A stretch of DNA of 64,000 nt from Thiopontia sp013349825 (GTDB taxonomy: Bacteria; Pseudomonadota; Gammaproteobacteria; GCF-002020875), in the NCBI GenBank assembly GCA_963981015.1, contig CAXCCG010000004.1, positions 1-64,000 on the forward strand, in the 5' to 3' direction. The translations under genes were made by a program, and so were the position numbers. How positions within the stretch are numbered: position 1 is the first letter of the stretch; the number at the start of each line of letters is the position of its first letter. The notes under the pieces were generated by a model. The model saw only the letters and a program-made list of their open reading frames with translations. It was not told the origin of the DNA and did no database searches. Positions 19,020 through 28,231 of the stretch are shown in pieces.

Positions 19020-19741
19020 AGTACAGAGTCCCGCAGTTTTTTCAGATTGGTGATCTGAATTTCGCTTCCTTTTACGCTAATCATATTCTCAGCCTTCATC
19101 TTTCCGAGAATACGTGAAAAGGTCTCGCGCTGAATGGATAAAAGAGAGGCGATGGTTGCCTTTGATGTGGGTAACTTCAGACTACAGCCTTCACCGTTTT
19201 TACACGTTTGAGTGTTTGAATCACACTGATATTTATCGCGACACTCAATTTGAGAGAAGATGTAATGGGTTAAGCGGTAGCGGGCATCGACCAGTGTAAG
19301 GTGACCAATCTCCTCCATCTGTTGCTGGATCTTTTGACTCAGATTACGAATCAGTGGCAGGGCATACTCAGGCTGTTGTTGCAAAACCTGCAGGTATGTT
19401 TGGCAATTAAACTCAAATAGCTCACCACCTTCCAGCATCTCTCCATTACAGCAATGTTCAGCCTGTTGCAGAAATACCTGAATTTCGGCCAGCGCAGAGC
19501 CGGGCCGAATAACATTGAGAGTCTTCTCATGCCCATCCGGTGAGGTGAGGAACTGCTTGGCACAACCGCTACGGACAACATAGAAGTGAGTGGCAGGATC
19601 ACCTTTATTAAAGAGTGGACTACATGATTTTTTGTAGATAATTTTCGATTTCAGGAAAATTTGGTCGAGCACCGTCTCATTAAACGTTGAAAACAGTTTC
19701 GAACGTCGAACCTCATTCTTGTAGATAGGTGACAGTGTCAT
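19016..19741 (-). CDS. Crp/Fnr-family regulator with a four-cysteine loop before the HTH
   Basis: The 241-residue protein has an N-terminal cyclic-nucleotide-binding-like beta barrel, a dimerisation helix (about 127-160) and a C-terminal HTH (TIASLLSIQRETFSRILGKM). The FNR-type N-terminal cysteine cluster is absent. Instead four cysteines, C167, C173, C180 and C186, sit in the loop between the helix after the dimer interface and the HTH, a possible metal or redox site. I use ATG 19741; TTG 19765 is possible and neither has a clear ribosome-binding site. It converges on soeABC and may regulate it, which is inference. Confidence 0.8.
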   Translation of the reverse strand: MTLSPIYKNEVRRSKLFSTFNETVLDQIFLKSKIIYKKSCSPLFNKGDPATHFYVVRSGCAKQFLTSPDGHEKTLNVIRPGSALAEIQVFLQQAEHCCNGEMLEGGELFEFNCQTYLQVLQQQPEYALPLIRNLSQKIQQQMEEIGHLTLVDARYRLTHYIFSQIECRDKYQCDSNTQTCKNGEGCSLKLPTSKATIASLLSIQRETFSRILGKMKAENMISVKGSEIQITNLKKLRDSVL

Positions 19742-19962
19742 ACGATGGCTAATTGATTCATCCAAATAGGCGGTACATTATCAGAGGGATTGCCCGCCTG
19801 TGCAATACATTGCCAAGTTTATAAATTGATATTTATCTGTTTTTGGCCAAGAGAGCTACTGTAACAGTTTGTGCTCTGGGTATCTAACCATCTTCTTGGA
19901 GTGGCAGTAATTGTACAGAAGCCTGTTGTTGACTGTCATCAGCTGCGGTACATTGAGCAGTT

Positions 19963-20844
19963 ATGGAACCAATCTCTAAATCCCACCTTGAGGAGCAGTT
20001 GCTGATGCTATTGAAGCAGGGGCAGCAGTTTTTGCGCTTCTTCAGCCACAAGCTGGTCAAGGATCGTATTCCATTAAATGCAGGGTCACTCTCTTACATC
20101 ACTCTGCTCTCACTGGTACCCCTGTTGGGAGTGATGGTTGCTGTCTTCTCAGCCTTTCCAGCCTTTGAACAGGTTTCAGGTCAACTGGAAGCTTTTGTTT
20201 TCCGTAATTTTGTCCCCGCTGCCGGAGAGCAGATTCAGCAGTCCCTACAAGCATTTGTTGCCAACACCAAGCAGATGACGGCATTTGGGATTCTGTTTCT
20301 GGTGGTTGTGGCGATGTTGTTGATGTCAGCGGTTGATCGAACCATTGACGAAATTTGGGAAAACCCTCACCGTCGCAGATGGACCACCGCCTTTATGCTC
20401 TACTGGTCAGTTTTGACCCTGGGGCCTCTGTTGATTGGTGGCGGGTTGGCAGTCTCCTCTTTTTTGCTGAGCGCTGCGGAGGGGGGAGTGATGGCCGGGT
20501 GGGGGCTGAAAGGGGCACTGCTCAAAGTGCTCCCCTATCTGACCTCAATATTGGCCTTTATGATGATTTATACACTGGTGCCTGGAAAACCGGTCCGTTT
20601 TATCCATGCACTGACCGGGGCGTTGGTAGCTTCCGTTCTGTTTGAGCTGAGTAAACAGGTTTTTGCTATTTACATCACCCACTTCTCCGCGTATGAAGCC
20701 CTCTATGGCGCATTGGCAGCAGTGCCAATCCTTTTTATCTGGGTCTATCTCTCCTGGGTTGTGGTGCTGCTGGGGGCAGAGTTTACCTACTGTCTGGGAC
20801 ACTTTCAGCCTGAAAAATCGGTGGATTTAAAAGTATCTGGATGA
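19963..20844 (+). CDS. YihY/BrkB family inner-membrane protein
   Basis: This 293-residue membrane protein of the YihY/BrkB family shows about six hydrophobic helices. Family signatures are the N-terminal LNAGSLSYITLLSLVPLL segment, the DEIWENPHRRRW loop and the FIWVYLSWVVVLLGAE helix. Members were once annotated as ribonuclease BN, an assignment since corrected; the true function is not established. It has its own upstream region and starts at ATG 19963. Confidence 0.85.
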   Translation: MEPISKSHLEEQLLMLLKQGQQFLRFFSHKLVKDRIPLNAGSLSYITLLSLVPLLGVMVAVFSAFPAFEQVSGQLEAFVFRNFVPAAGEQIQQSLQAFVANTKQMTAFGILFLVVVAMLLMSAVDRTIDEIWENPHRRRWTTAFMLYWSVLTLGPLLIGGGLAVSSFLLSAAEGGVMAGWGLKGALLKVLPYLTSILAFMMIYTLVPGKPVRFIHALTGALVASVLFELSKQVFAIYITHFSAYEALYGALAAVPILFIWVYLSWVVVLLGAEFTYCLGHFQPEKSVDLKVSG

Positions 20845-20940
20845 GTTCGTTATAAAATACGTATTTGTGCGTATTTAACTAATCTTGGAAGCGGCTACTA
20901 TTGGTAATAAGAATTATTTCCAATCGTGATGGAGTTCAAG

Positions 20941-21111
20941 ATGATTCAATCAGTACCTCAGCAACAGGGTGTAAGCGAGCAGTCTTCAGCGTTAAAACAG
21001 CTACAAGCAGACCTTTACGGTGCAGCCATTCCTGTGATCGGAGCGCTCTCTTTGTCAGCGCTCTTTTGTTGGATTGTCGCTTCGATGGTTGAGTTTATGG
21101 TCTCTGTCTGA
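20941..21111 (+). CDS. Small single-pass membrane protein
   Basis: The 56-residue protein has a polar N-terminus rich in Gln and Ser and one C-terminal hydrophobic helix (about 31-50, AAIPVIGALSLSALFCWIVA). GGAG six bases before ATG 20941 decides the start. An ATG at 20929 also reads in frame but lacks a good ribosome-binding site. I do not recognise a family. Confidence 0.5.
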   Translation: MIQSVPQQQGVSEQSSALKQLQADLYGAAIPVIGALSLSALFCWIVASMVEFMVSV

Positions 21112-21144
21112 GCCTCTTACAGCGCACTCTATCTATCGGATAAG

Positions 21145-21969
21145 CTATTGACTCACACTCATGCTGGGTGGAAGTGCAGGGGCCGGATCCTCTTGAGTGT
21201 TCTCGCTTCCTATGCCGCTATAGTTCAGGTCATAAACCCGCTGTGAGTCGGCGGCCAGATCCTCCATTCCCATCTTGTTATAGACCTCAACCAACAACAA
21301 CAGAGCCTCTTGTACTGCAGGTGTTTTCTGGAAATTTTTGATCACATAATTTGCCCTTTTTGAGGCGGCAACATAGGCATCACGCCCTAGGTAGAAGCGG
21401 GCCACATGAATCTCATGTTCTGCAAGTTTATTACGGGTGAAGAGCATCCGTTTGCGGGCATCCTGACTATATTTACTCTCCGGGAACCGTTCTACCAGTT
21501 TGGAGAAATAGTGGAACGCCTCACGCAGAGATTTGGGGTCGCGCATGCCGGGGTCCGTTGGAACATATTTGTCCAACATGGATTGACCACTATTATAGTT
21601 GACCAGTCCACGCATGTAGTAGACGTAATCTACATTGGGATGACGAGGGTGTTGTTTGATAAAGCGGTCCGCAGCAGCGATGGCAGACTCTGGCTCATCC
21701 CACTTATAGTAGGTATAGATAATCTCAATTTGGGCCTGTAGTGCATGTTTATCGTAGGGGAAACGTGACTGTAGTTTTTCGAAATGGTCGATTGCTTTTT
21801 CATAGTCTCCGCTCTGCATCGCCTCATGACCCTCAAAGTAGAAGCGATTTGCTGACCAATCCTTGGTGACATCAATTTGGTCAGGGAGTAGTGAGCAACC
21901 CGATAAAGTGGAGGCGATGATGGAAACCAGAAGGAGGATAGTGGAGAATGGGCGTTGTATGTGGGTCAT
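21145..21969 (-). CDS. bamD: Outer-membrane assembly lipoprotein BamD
   Basis: The 274-residue lipoprotein has a signal peptide ending in a lipobox (LSGC), then TPR-like repeats (for example YEKAIDHFEKLQSRFPY). BamD is the essential lipoprotein of the BAM complex that inserts beta-barrel proteins into the outer membrane. The arrangement divergent from rluD-pgeF is the common gammaproteobacterial one and supports the call. The start is ATG 21969. Confidence 0.94.
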   Translation of the reverse strand: MTHIQRPFSTILLLVSIIASTLSGCSLLPDQIDVTKDWSANRFYFEGHEAMQSGDYEKAIDHFEKLQSRFPYDKHALQAQIEIIYTYYKWDEPESAIAAADRFIKQHPRHPNVDYVYYMRGLVNYNSGQSMLDKYVPTDPGMRDPKSLREAFHYFSKLVERFPESKYSQDARKRMLFTRNKLAEHEIHVARFYLGRDAYVAASKRANYVIKNFQKTPAVQEALLLLVEVYNKMGMEDLAADSQRVYDLNYSGIGSENTQEDPAPALPPSMSVSQ

Positions 21970-22077
21970 TGTATTACCGCAGAGTTAAAGGCAGGTTTGT
22001 TCAGTATTGTATGGTGCTGCTCAGTGACATCACAAATCTTGTAGTGGATTAGAGAATAGAAGGGTAGCGAAAAGAGT

Positions 22078-23061
22078 ATGGTACTGCAACTGGCTGAAAA
22101 TGGTGAAAAAGAGCGTAGTGAAATACAAATTCCGCAAGAGTTGTCTGGAAAACGCTTTGACGTTGCGCTAGCGACACTCTATCCGGAGTATTCCAGAAGC
22201 AGGCTTCAGTCCTGGATCAAGTCCGGGGATGCACTTATTGAAGGTGAAAAGCGTCGCCCCCGAGACCCTGTTACAACCGGAGAGCACGTCACACTGCAGG
22301 CTGCGCAGCAGGAGGTGGTGCAGTGGGGCGCAGAAAATATTCCGCTTGAGATCCTTTATGAAGATGAATCCATCCTCTTTATCAATAAACCTGCCGGAAT
22401 GGTAGTCCACCCTGCAGTGGGTAACTGGAGCGGTACCTTGGTCAATGGCTTGCTGCATCATGCCCCCCACCTTGCAGAGGTACCCAGAGCAGGGATTGTG
22501 CATCGGCTGGATAAAGATACCAGTGGGGTGCTTGTGGTTGCTAAGACACTGGAGGCGCACGCACATCTGGTGAGGCAGCTTCAGGACCGTGCAATGAAGC
22601 GGGAGTATCAGGCTATCTGTAAGGGGGTGATGACGGCTGGAGGCACCGTAGATGCTGCGATTGGTCGCCACCGGGTTGATCGTAAAAAGATGGCCGTCAC
22701 GGAGAGTGGCAAGCCGGCGGTCACCCACTATCGGGTGATTGAGAAATTCCGGGCGCACACCTGGGTTCGTCTCACCCTGGAGACGGGAAGAACTCACCAG
22801 ATCCGCGTCCATATGGAGCATGTCCGTTTTGCCCTGCTCGGCGACCCCGTCTATGGGCATCGTCTGCAGATTCCGGCAAAGAGTTCTCCAGAGTTAATTG
22901 ATGCCTTGCGCAATTTTAAACGACAGGCACTGCATGCAGCGCGACTGGGGTTAGAGCATCCCAAAACAGGTGAATGGGTAGAGTTTGAGGCTGAAATTCC
23001 ACAAGATATGGTTGAGATGGTTGAGTTATTACGGTTAGATCGTGAGGCTCAACTCAGGTGA
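22078..23061 (+). CDS. rluD: 23S rRNA pseudouridine synthase RluD
   Basis: The 327-residue enzyme has an N-terminal S4 RNA-binding domain (about 20-85) and a RluA-family catalytic domain with the active-site aspartate in HRLDKDTSGVLVV. In this context it is expected to make the pseudouridines of 23S rRNA helix 69. The stop overlaps the GTG start of pgeF by 4 bp, so the pair is co-translated. Confidence 0.94.
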   Translation: MVLQLAENGEKERSEIQIPQELSGKRFDVALATLYPEYSRSRLQSWIKSGDALIEGEKRRPRDPVTTGEHVTLQAAQQEVVQWGAENIPLEILYEDESILFINKPAGMVVHPAVGNWSGTLVNGLLHHAPHLAEVPRAGIVHRLDKDTSGVLVVAKTLEAHAHLVRQLQDRAMKREYQAICKGVMTAGGTVDAAIGRHRVDRKKMAVTESGKPAVTHYRVIEKFRAHTWVRLTLETGRTHQIRVHMEHVRFALLGDPVYGHRLQIPAKSSPELIDALRNFKRQALHAARLGLEHPKTGEWVEFEAEIPQDMVEMVELLRLDREAQLR

Positions 23062-23816
23062 TTTCCGGTTTTACTCCGGAGTGGCCCGTGCCCGGTCATG
23101 TAAAAAGCTGGGTCACCACACGGTCAGGTGGTGTGAGTCAGCCACCCTATGATCAACTCAATCTGGCAACTCATGTTGGTGACGTGGTTGAGAGGGTGGA
23201 CAAAAATAGAGCGCAACTCGAGCAGCAGCTCTCGCTTCCACAACAGCCACAGTGGCTTGAGCAGGTACACAGCTGTGAAGTTGCAACGCTCCCGGCCCCG
23301 GCTACCCACCAGACCATACCTATAGCCGATGGCAGCTGGACTGACCAAAGTGGTGTGGTGTGTGGAGTATTAACTGCAGATTGCCTGCCGGTCCTGTTGA
23401 GTAATCAACAAGGAAGTGCAGTTGCGGCACTCCATGCCGGATGGCGTGGTCTGGCAGACGGTATACTTCAGCGGGGGGTTGCGCGTTTTATGGAGCCAGC
23501 CGATCAGTTATTGGCCTGGATCGGGCCGGGCATTGGACAATCTTCTTACGAGGTGGGAGGCGAGGTGCGGGAGACCTTCTGCAGTCGCTACCCTGGAGCA
23601 GAGAGAAACTTTATCCCATCACAGTCAGGGCGTTGGCTCGCCTCGATGGAGGGTTTAGCGAGAGACCAACTGCAGCAACTTAAACTGAATGGTGTGCATG
23701 GTGGTGGAAGAGACACCTATGCAGAGGAAGATTTTTTTTCCTATCGAAGGTCGGGGGTAACAGGAAGATTTGCTACACTGATCTGGATTGAAGCAGAGCA
23801 GAAAGGTACTCAATGA
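23058..23816 (+). CDS. pgeF: PgeF/YfiH (laccase-domain) protein
   Basis: This 252-residue protein of the YfiH/LACC1 family shows the three metal-ligand motifs: a His in LEQVHSCEV, a Cys in TADCLPVLL and a His in LHAGWRGL. Family members were called polyphenol oxidases. Later work gives purine nucleoside-cleaving activity and, in E. coli, removal of mis-incorporated residues from peptidoglycan precursors. The GTG start overlaps rluD. Confidence 0.9.
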   Translation: MISGFTPEWPVPGHVKSWVTTRSGGVSQPPYDQLNLATHVGDVVERVDKNRAQLEQQLSLPQQPQWLEQVHSCEVATLPAPATHQTIPIADGSWTDQSGVVCGVLTADCLPVLLSNQQGSAVAALHAGWRGLADGILQRGVARFMEPADQLLAWIGPGIGQSSYEVGGEVRETFCSRYPGAERNFIPSQSGRWLASMEGLARDQLQQLKLNGVHGGGRDTYAEEDFFSYRRSGVTGRFATLIWIEAEQKGTQ

Positions 23817-23826
23817 GGAGTAAAAA

Positions 23827-24345
23827 ATGAAAAAGTGGTACATGATGTCACTGGTTGGAAAGGACCAGTCAGGAATTGTGGCACAGGTGAGTGCGGCACT
23901 GTTTGAGGCGGGTGGTGCATTGGGGGAGACCTCAATGATGCGCTTGGGATGTAACTTTACCATTATGATGATGGTTGAGATGGAGGGGAGTGCCGACCAA
24001 CTCGGAGTCGTGGTTGGGCCGGTGGCAGAGAAGCTCGGTCTCCACCTGCATATTGATGAGATTGATCCAGGTCTGCATCAACACCAGATTCCTGATCTGC
24101 GTGTTGTGGTTCATGGTGCAGATCGCCCTGGAATTGTGGCACAGGTCAGCGGTGCGCTGGCAGATTCGGGTTTTGATGTGACTGATCTGGATTCACAAGT
24201 GGGAGGCTCTGAGGCGGCACCGATCTATATCCTGTTGATTGAAGGGGTCGCCAATAGTGGTATTGAGACCATTCATCAGGCACTGGAACCCCTCTCTACA
24301 ACAGTGGATTTCCGTGTTGAAGAGATTGAAACACTCATTGGATAG
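23827..24345 (+). CDS. GcvR-like tandem ACT-domain protein
   Basis: The 172-residue protein consists of two ACT domains, each opening with the same motif (KDQSGIVAQVSAAL at about 13 and ADRPGIVAQVSGAL at about 100). This is the plan of GcvR, which controls the glycine cleavage operon by binding GcvA. No gcvA or gcvTHP genes are in the window, so the target is unknown. It lies between pgeF and def in one run of plus-strand genes. Confidence 0.75.
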   Translation: MKKWYMMSLVGKDQSGIVAQVSAALFEAGGALGETSMMRLGCNFTIMMMVEMEGSADQLGVVVGPVAEKLGLHLHIDEIDPGLHQHQIPDLRVVVHGADRPGIVAQVSGALADSGFDVTDLDSQVGGSEAAPIYILLIEGVANSGIETIHQALEPLSTTVDFRVEEIETLIG

Positions 24346-24360
24346 GATTGTTCACAGTCT

Positions 24361-24867
24361 ATGAAGATATTGACCTATCCTGACGCAGGCCTGAAACAGG
24401 ACTGTGCGACAGTGACGAAATTTGATGAGCCGTTGCGACAGTTTGTGACCGAACTGGAGACCTTTATGCGCTCTCAGCCGGGTGGGATAGGCATAGCTGC
24501 TCCACAGGTAGGAGAGGCGATACGACTCTGTATTGTTGATTTAACGGGTATGACCCGGGGTAAAAAGAGACAGTCGGTACCGAATCAGGGAAGGATGGTG
24601 CTGATCAACCCGGAGATTACCGAGTGGGAAGGGTTTGAGCTGGGACGTGAAGGGTGCATGTCGGTACCTGACTATACCGGAAATGTGATCCGGGCTACCC
24701 GTATCACCTTTACTGCGGAGGATGAGTGGGGGGAGCGGCACGAATACGAGAGTGAAGGGTTCGAGGCAAGGGCAATCCAGCATGAAGTGGACCATTTGGA
24801 TGGGCTGCTCTTTCTCGATCGGCTGGTCAGCCGTCGTAGCGACCTGTTTCAACGCAAAAAAAGATGA
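24361..24867 (+). CDS. def: Peptide deformylase
   Basis: The 168-residue iron/zinc enzyme removes the formyl group from nascent proteins. All three family motifs are intact: GIGIAAPQVG, EGCMSVPDY (metal Cys) and QHEVDHLDG (the HExxH pair of metal histidines plus catalytic Glu). It is not next to fmt, so it may be a second copy, although its sequence gives no sign of altered function. Confidence 0.93.
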   Translation: MKILTYPDAGLKQDCATVTKFDEPLRQFVTELETFMRSQPGGIGIAAPQVGEAIRLCIVDLTGMTRGKKRQSVPNQGRMVLINPEITEWEGFELGREGCMSVPDYTGNVIRATRITFTAEDEWGERHEYESEGFEARAIQHEVDHLDGLLFLDRLVSRRSDLFQRKKR

Positions 24868-24953
24868 GTTTTTCTTCCTCAATTTGACAGATTTTCAGGA
24901 TGGCAACAAAGGGTGGTCCGCTGTGCTCAACGGGGTGGAGATTAAGAAAGCGC

Positions 24954-24994
24954 CCGGTTGGCCTTCACGAGGAGGAGGGAGGAAGACCAACCGG
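24954..24994 (+). other. Stable hairpin with a purine-rich GGA loop after def
   Basis: The 314-bp gap between def and the hemerythrin gene holds no gene. It holds a hairpin in which CCGGTTGG pairs with CCAACCGG and CTTC with GAAG, with one C-A mismatch. The 15-nt loop contains AGGAGGAGG, and no T-run follows. GGA loops are typical of CsrA/RsmA sites. The loop also matches, base for base over 9 nt, the C-rich loop of the candidate sRNA at 14225. Confidence 0.4.
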
Positions 24995-25181
24995 ACTACA
25001 CCCCTAAGGATGTGTTCAACATTATAATTGAATGATGATTAATATGCAACAAAAAATTGACTAATATCATATATTGGCCGATTGTTTGCGCGTATTTTTG
25101 GCTCCTGAGAGATCTATTTTAGAGAACTATTTTTTGATCCAAGACATATTGGTTTTCATCGTTACTCGGTAGAATTTCCAC

Positions 25182-25607
25182 ATGAGTAATCAAAACATAG
25201 TTTTACGTACCATTGAGTGGAGTGAGAAGTTCTCAGTAGGTCATCCTGTTATGGATGAGCATCACAAAACTTTGCTGGAGTACATCAATCAACTGATTGA
25301 AATCGTGCAGAGCGATATTCATGAAGAACAGGTACGCTGGCTGATACATTTACCAAAATTTCAGATCTACGCAGATCGTCATTTTACAGTGGAAGAGAGA
25401 CTGCTTTCAAAGGTAAATTTCCCAAATTTGGATGAACAGATTCAACAGCATGGCAACTTCTCTGACCGGATTTCAAGATTGATTGCTCAAGGGGGGCTGG
25501 CTGGAGACCCCTGCCACTTTGCGGAGAGTATGATGCATTGGTGGACGGACCATGTTCTGGTTCACGATATGGCATACAAACAATATATGGTTCAACTCCA
25601 AGAGTAG
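25182..25607 (+). CDS. Bacteriohemerythrin
   Basis: The 141-residue single-domain hemerythrin binds O2 at a di-iron site. Ligand motifs are VGHPVMDEHH (21-28), HFTVEERLL (67-75), a mid-protein His near residue 90 and WTDHVLVHD (121-129). Such proteins store, deliver or sense oxygen in microaerophiles. It stands alone, with an AT-rich upstream region. Confidence 0.92.
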   Translation: MSNQNIVLRTIEWSEKFSVGHPVMDEHHKTLLEYINQLIEIVQSDIHEEQVRWLIHLPKFQIYADRHFTVEERLLSKVNFPNLDEQIQQHGNFSDRISRLIAQGGLAGDPCHFAESMMHWWTDHVLVHDMAYKQYMVQLQE

Positions 25608-25638
25608 CAGACGGCTACCCCAAACTAAAAACTGTTAA

Positions 25639-25901
25639 GGAACCTCTGAACAAGTCTGGGTAATTTGAATTACGTCCATAGTGTTCAAGATCAAGGCGCA
25701 CCCCAGGGTGTCTCTCTCGACGTAATACGTCTCACCTTGAAAGATCGCAGCCAATACCCCAGGGCACCTTCTCTTGCGCAAGCGCAATTCACCTTGTAGC
25801 GGGCTATTAGCAAGGTTTTCAACCGAGGAACGAGGTCGAGCAACGAAGATATTGAGCGCTATGGGCGTTAGGCATTTACACATGACTTATTCAGGGGTTC
25901 C
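25639..25901. mobile_element. MITE copy A (263 bp), IS5-like ends
   Basis: The element starts GGAACCTCTGAACAAGTC and ends ACTTATTCAGGGGTTCC, forming terminal inverted repeats, and is flanked by TTAA on both sides. It encodes no transposase. It is the longest copy, with an extra segment of about 85 bp compared with copy B. The ends and the 4-bp YTAR-type duplication match IS5-group elements. Confidence 0.85.
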
Positions 25902-25975
25902 TTAACACTCAGGCCTGCTCATTGTGTTAACAGTGTGTGTTCAAATCGTGTAAGAGGGGCAGTGGTGCAGGGCGT

Positions 25976-26572
25976 TTATCCCATCCAGCGTTTGCGAATC
26001 CAGTAATCTACACTGACCAGGCGACCAGCACCGAGAGCAAACAGTGCCAGCAGCATGATCAGATAAGTGGCGGCCCACTCAGCGCCATTGTTGGAGATTA
26101 CGAAGTTACCACTGGCGGTGAGCCACTCATAATTGCCATGCTCTTGCAGGATTGAGCGTGCAGCCTCCAGGCGCTCGCCAGCTTCTGTAATATCTGCAGG
26201 AGGGAAAGGGCTCATTTTATCGGCAACAGCCTGCCAGCCATGTTCCAGATGGACAGAGAGGATGGCAACTGCCATGGTGGCCATCAGTGGTATGGAGATC
26301 CAGCGTACACCAAAGCCAAACAGCAACATCACGGCTCCAACAACCTCGGAGGCTGTGGCCAGAAAGGCCATTAACCAGGGAAAGGGTAGTCCCAGTCCCC
26401 ATTCGCTATTACCGAACCACTGCACAATATCTTCAAATCCATTGAGTTTATTGGTGCCGGCGATCCAGAATACCGGTGCCAGGTAGAGCCTGAGTGCAAG
26501 TGGTGCGAGAAAGTCGAGGTTGCTGCGACTTCGGTCGAGCAGGTTTTGTAGTGAGGTGAGTAATTGTGTCAT
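25976..26572 (-). CDS. DoxX family membrane protein of the bufferin operon
   Basis: The 198-residue protein has four hydrophobic segments typical of DoxX/DoxD (for example FLATASEVVGAVMLLFGFGVRW). It is the last gene of a four-gene minus-strand operon after the DUF2063 gene. DoxX-like genes commonly accompany DUF2282-type precursors and DUF692 genes. The role is unproven; membrane redox or metal handling is plausible. Confidence 0.85.
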   Translation of the reverse strand: MTQLLTSLQNLLDRSRSNLDFLAPLALRLYLAPVFWIAGTNKLNGFEDIVQWFGNSEWGLGLPFPWLMAFLATASEVVGAVMLLFGFGVRWISIPLMATMAVAILSVHLEHGWQAVADKMSPFPPADITEAGERLEAARSILQEHGNYEWLTASGNFVISNNGAEWAATYLIMLLALFALGAGRLVSVDYWIRKRWMG

Positions 26573-26589
26573 GAGGTGACTCTTGATCT

Positions 26590-27375
26590 CTATTGTGTAG
26601 TCTTATAGCCGAGTAATATGCCCCGGCTCAGTAAATTATTGAGCATCTGTGCGCCCTGTTGTAGCAGGGTTTCATTCAGCTCCAGGCCAGATTCCTGGGC
26701 AATGGTGTCCATGGCCTGTTGTCCGCTGATGTTCGTTTCTGTATGAATCAGTTCCAGTAGTCGTGATACAAATGGAGAGGACTCCATAAAGTGGATTTCA
26801 CCATCACGGTCGCGGTAGACCACTAGGAAATGGGGCTGTGGAGAGGGGGCAAGCGGGATTTGATCCACTGCAATGGTGTGTACGGGGAAGCTGTACTGTA
26901 GTGACCGTACCAGTGGAGAGAGAACAGGGACCCCTTGTAGAGGGTCTAAACGTCTGTTTCCATACTCCCAGTCAGGCTCATCAGTAGAGATACTAAGCTC
27001 CAGTTCGACCCACTCATAGTGAGCAAGCTCCAACAGAAAAACAGGATCTTCAGGGTTTGAATGGCTACGATTCTGTAGAAACTCTAGGAACTCCATAGGA
27101 ATTTCAGCGAAGTAGGGGGTGGTGCAGCGGTAGTCACGGATAAATTCAGCAACCAGACTGTTCCAGGCCGAGTCACTGTAGAGAGTACGGAGGACAGGAA
27201 ACCCTGTGGAGAGGAAATCCTCGATGTTATTGTAAAAAAGCTCTTGATAGACACCCATTCTGCGACGTTCAACACCTTGTGGTAGCTCTGCTCCGTTCAG
27301 TCCACGAATATTGGCAGCAAACTGCTGCTGTAATTTTTGTGTCGGATTCAACATCGGGTTCTCTTCAGGCTGCAT
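26590..27375 (-). CDS. DUF2063 partner protein of the MNIO enzyme (HvfC-like)
   Basis: The 261-residue protein has the N-terminal DUF2063 putative DNA-binding-like domain (RMGVYQELFYNNIEDFLSTGFPVL, residues about 40-63), which in characterised systems binds the RiPP precursor for its DUF692 partner. ATG 27375 lies inside the 3' end of the DUF692 gene (stop 27365), so the two are coupled. A longer upstream reading overlaps DUF692 by over 200 bp and is unlikely. Confidence 0.88.
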   Translation of the reverse strand: MQPEENPMLNPTQKLQQQFAANIRGLNGAELPQGVERRRMGVYQELFYNNIEDFLSTGFPVLRTLYSDSAWNSLVAEFIRDYRCTTPYFAEIPMEFLEFLQNRSHSNPEDPVFLLELAHYEWVELELSISTDEPDWEYGNRRLDPLQGVPVLSPLVRSLQYSFPVHTIAVDQIPLAPSPQPHFLVVYRDRDGEIHFMESSPFVSRLLELIHTETNISGQQAMDTIAQESGLELNETLLQQGAQMLNNLLSRGILLGYKTTQ

Positions 27376-28228
27376 GGTGCTCCTTTGCTGAGTTGTTAAC
27401 AGCAGCCAAATCTTGATAGTGGTGAATTTGATTGATCTCCTCCAAAAGGGTCTCCATTGGGGGAATATTGAAGTCACGCTCCAGTAATGTGGGGACCTTG
27501 CCGTAGAGCTGGTAGGCTTGCTGTAACAGCTGCCAGACTGGGTCCCCGATGTCTGCACCATGGGTATCAATAATGAGGTCAGGGGCCTCATGGTAGTGAC
27601 CGGCTACATGGAGATAGCGGATGCGGTCTCCTGCTATCGCATTCAGGTACTCGGTAGCATCATATTGATGGTTGACACTGTTGACGTAGATATTGTTAAT
27701 ATCCAGTAATAGCTCACAACCAGACTCTTCCAGTACAGCATTGACGAATTCGATTTCACTCATTTCACTGCCAGCGGCAGCATAGTAGGAGATATTTTCT
27801 GCAACAAATGGACGTTGTAAGATATCTTCAATCTGTTGGATGCGGTTGACCACATGGTGGACCGCCTCTTCAGTGAAAGGGATTGGCATCAAGTCATAGA
27901 GATGCCCATCATCACCACAGTAGCTGAGATGTTCGCTGTAGATCTCTACTTCGTAGCGATCAAGGAAAATGCGCAACTGTTTGAGAAAGTCGGTATCCAG
28001 CGGGGTGTAGCCACCCAGGTTGAGTGAGAGCCCATGACAGATCAGAGGGACCTCGGCCACGGCCTGTTCAAGTGTTTTGATCAGCTTGCCGCCGATACCC
28101 ATCCAGTTCTCTGGTGCAACCTCCATAAAGTTGATTGCATCGGGCACACCCTGACTCAGGGCTCCTGCCATGGAGCGCCTGAGTCCGAGTCCGACACCAG
28201 AAATGGTGCGGTTTTCTGGTATCAACAT
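27365..28228 (-). CDS. DUF692 multinuclear non-haem iron oxidase (MNIO; HvfB/BufB-like)
   Basis: The 287-residue TIM-barrel enzyme belongs to the MbnB-related DUF692 family, which converts precursor cysteines to oxazolone/thioamide or related heterocycles. Metal-ligand motifs are visible: CHGLSLNLGG, SEHLSYCGDDGH, ENISYYA, LLLDINNIYVN and HVAGHYHE. It starts 4 bp after the precursor stop and overlaps the DUF2063 gene. The context strongly supports a precursor-modifying role. Confidence 0.92.
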   Translation of the reverse strand: MLIPENRTISGVGLGLRRSMAGALSQGVPDAINFMEVAPENWMGIGGKLIKTLEQAVAEVPLICHGLSLNLGGYTPLDTDFLKQLRIFLDRYEVEIYSEHLSYCGDDGHLYDLMPIPFTEEAVHHVVNRIQQIEDILQRPFVAENISYYAAAGSEMSEIEFVNAVLEESGCELLLDINNIYVNSVNHQYDATEYLNAIAGDRIRYLHVAGHYHEAPDLIIDTHGADIGDPVWQLLQQAYQLYGKVPTLLERDFNIPPMETLLEEINQIHHYQDLAAVNNSAKEHHAA

Positions 28229-28231
28229 GGG

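Noticed and set aside
24722..25027. ORF through the hairpin after def
   Set aside because: Overlaps def out of frame, and its tail is non-protein-like.
25938..25952. tRNA T-loop-like GTTCAAATC
   Set aside because: No cloverleaf can be built around it.
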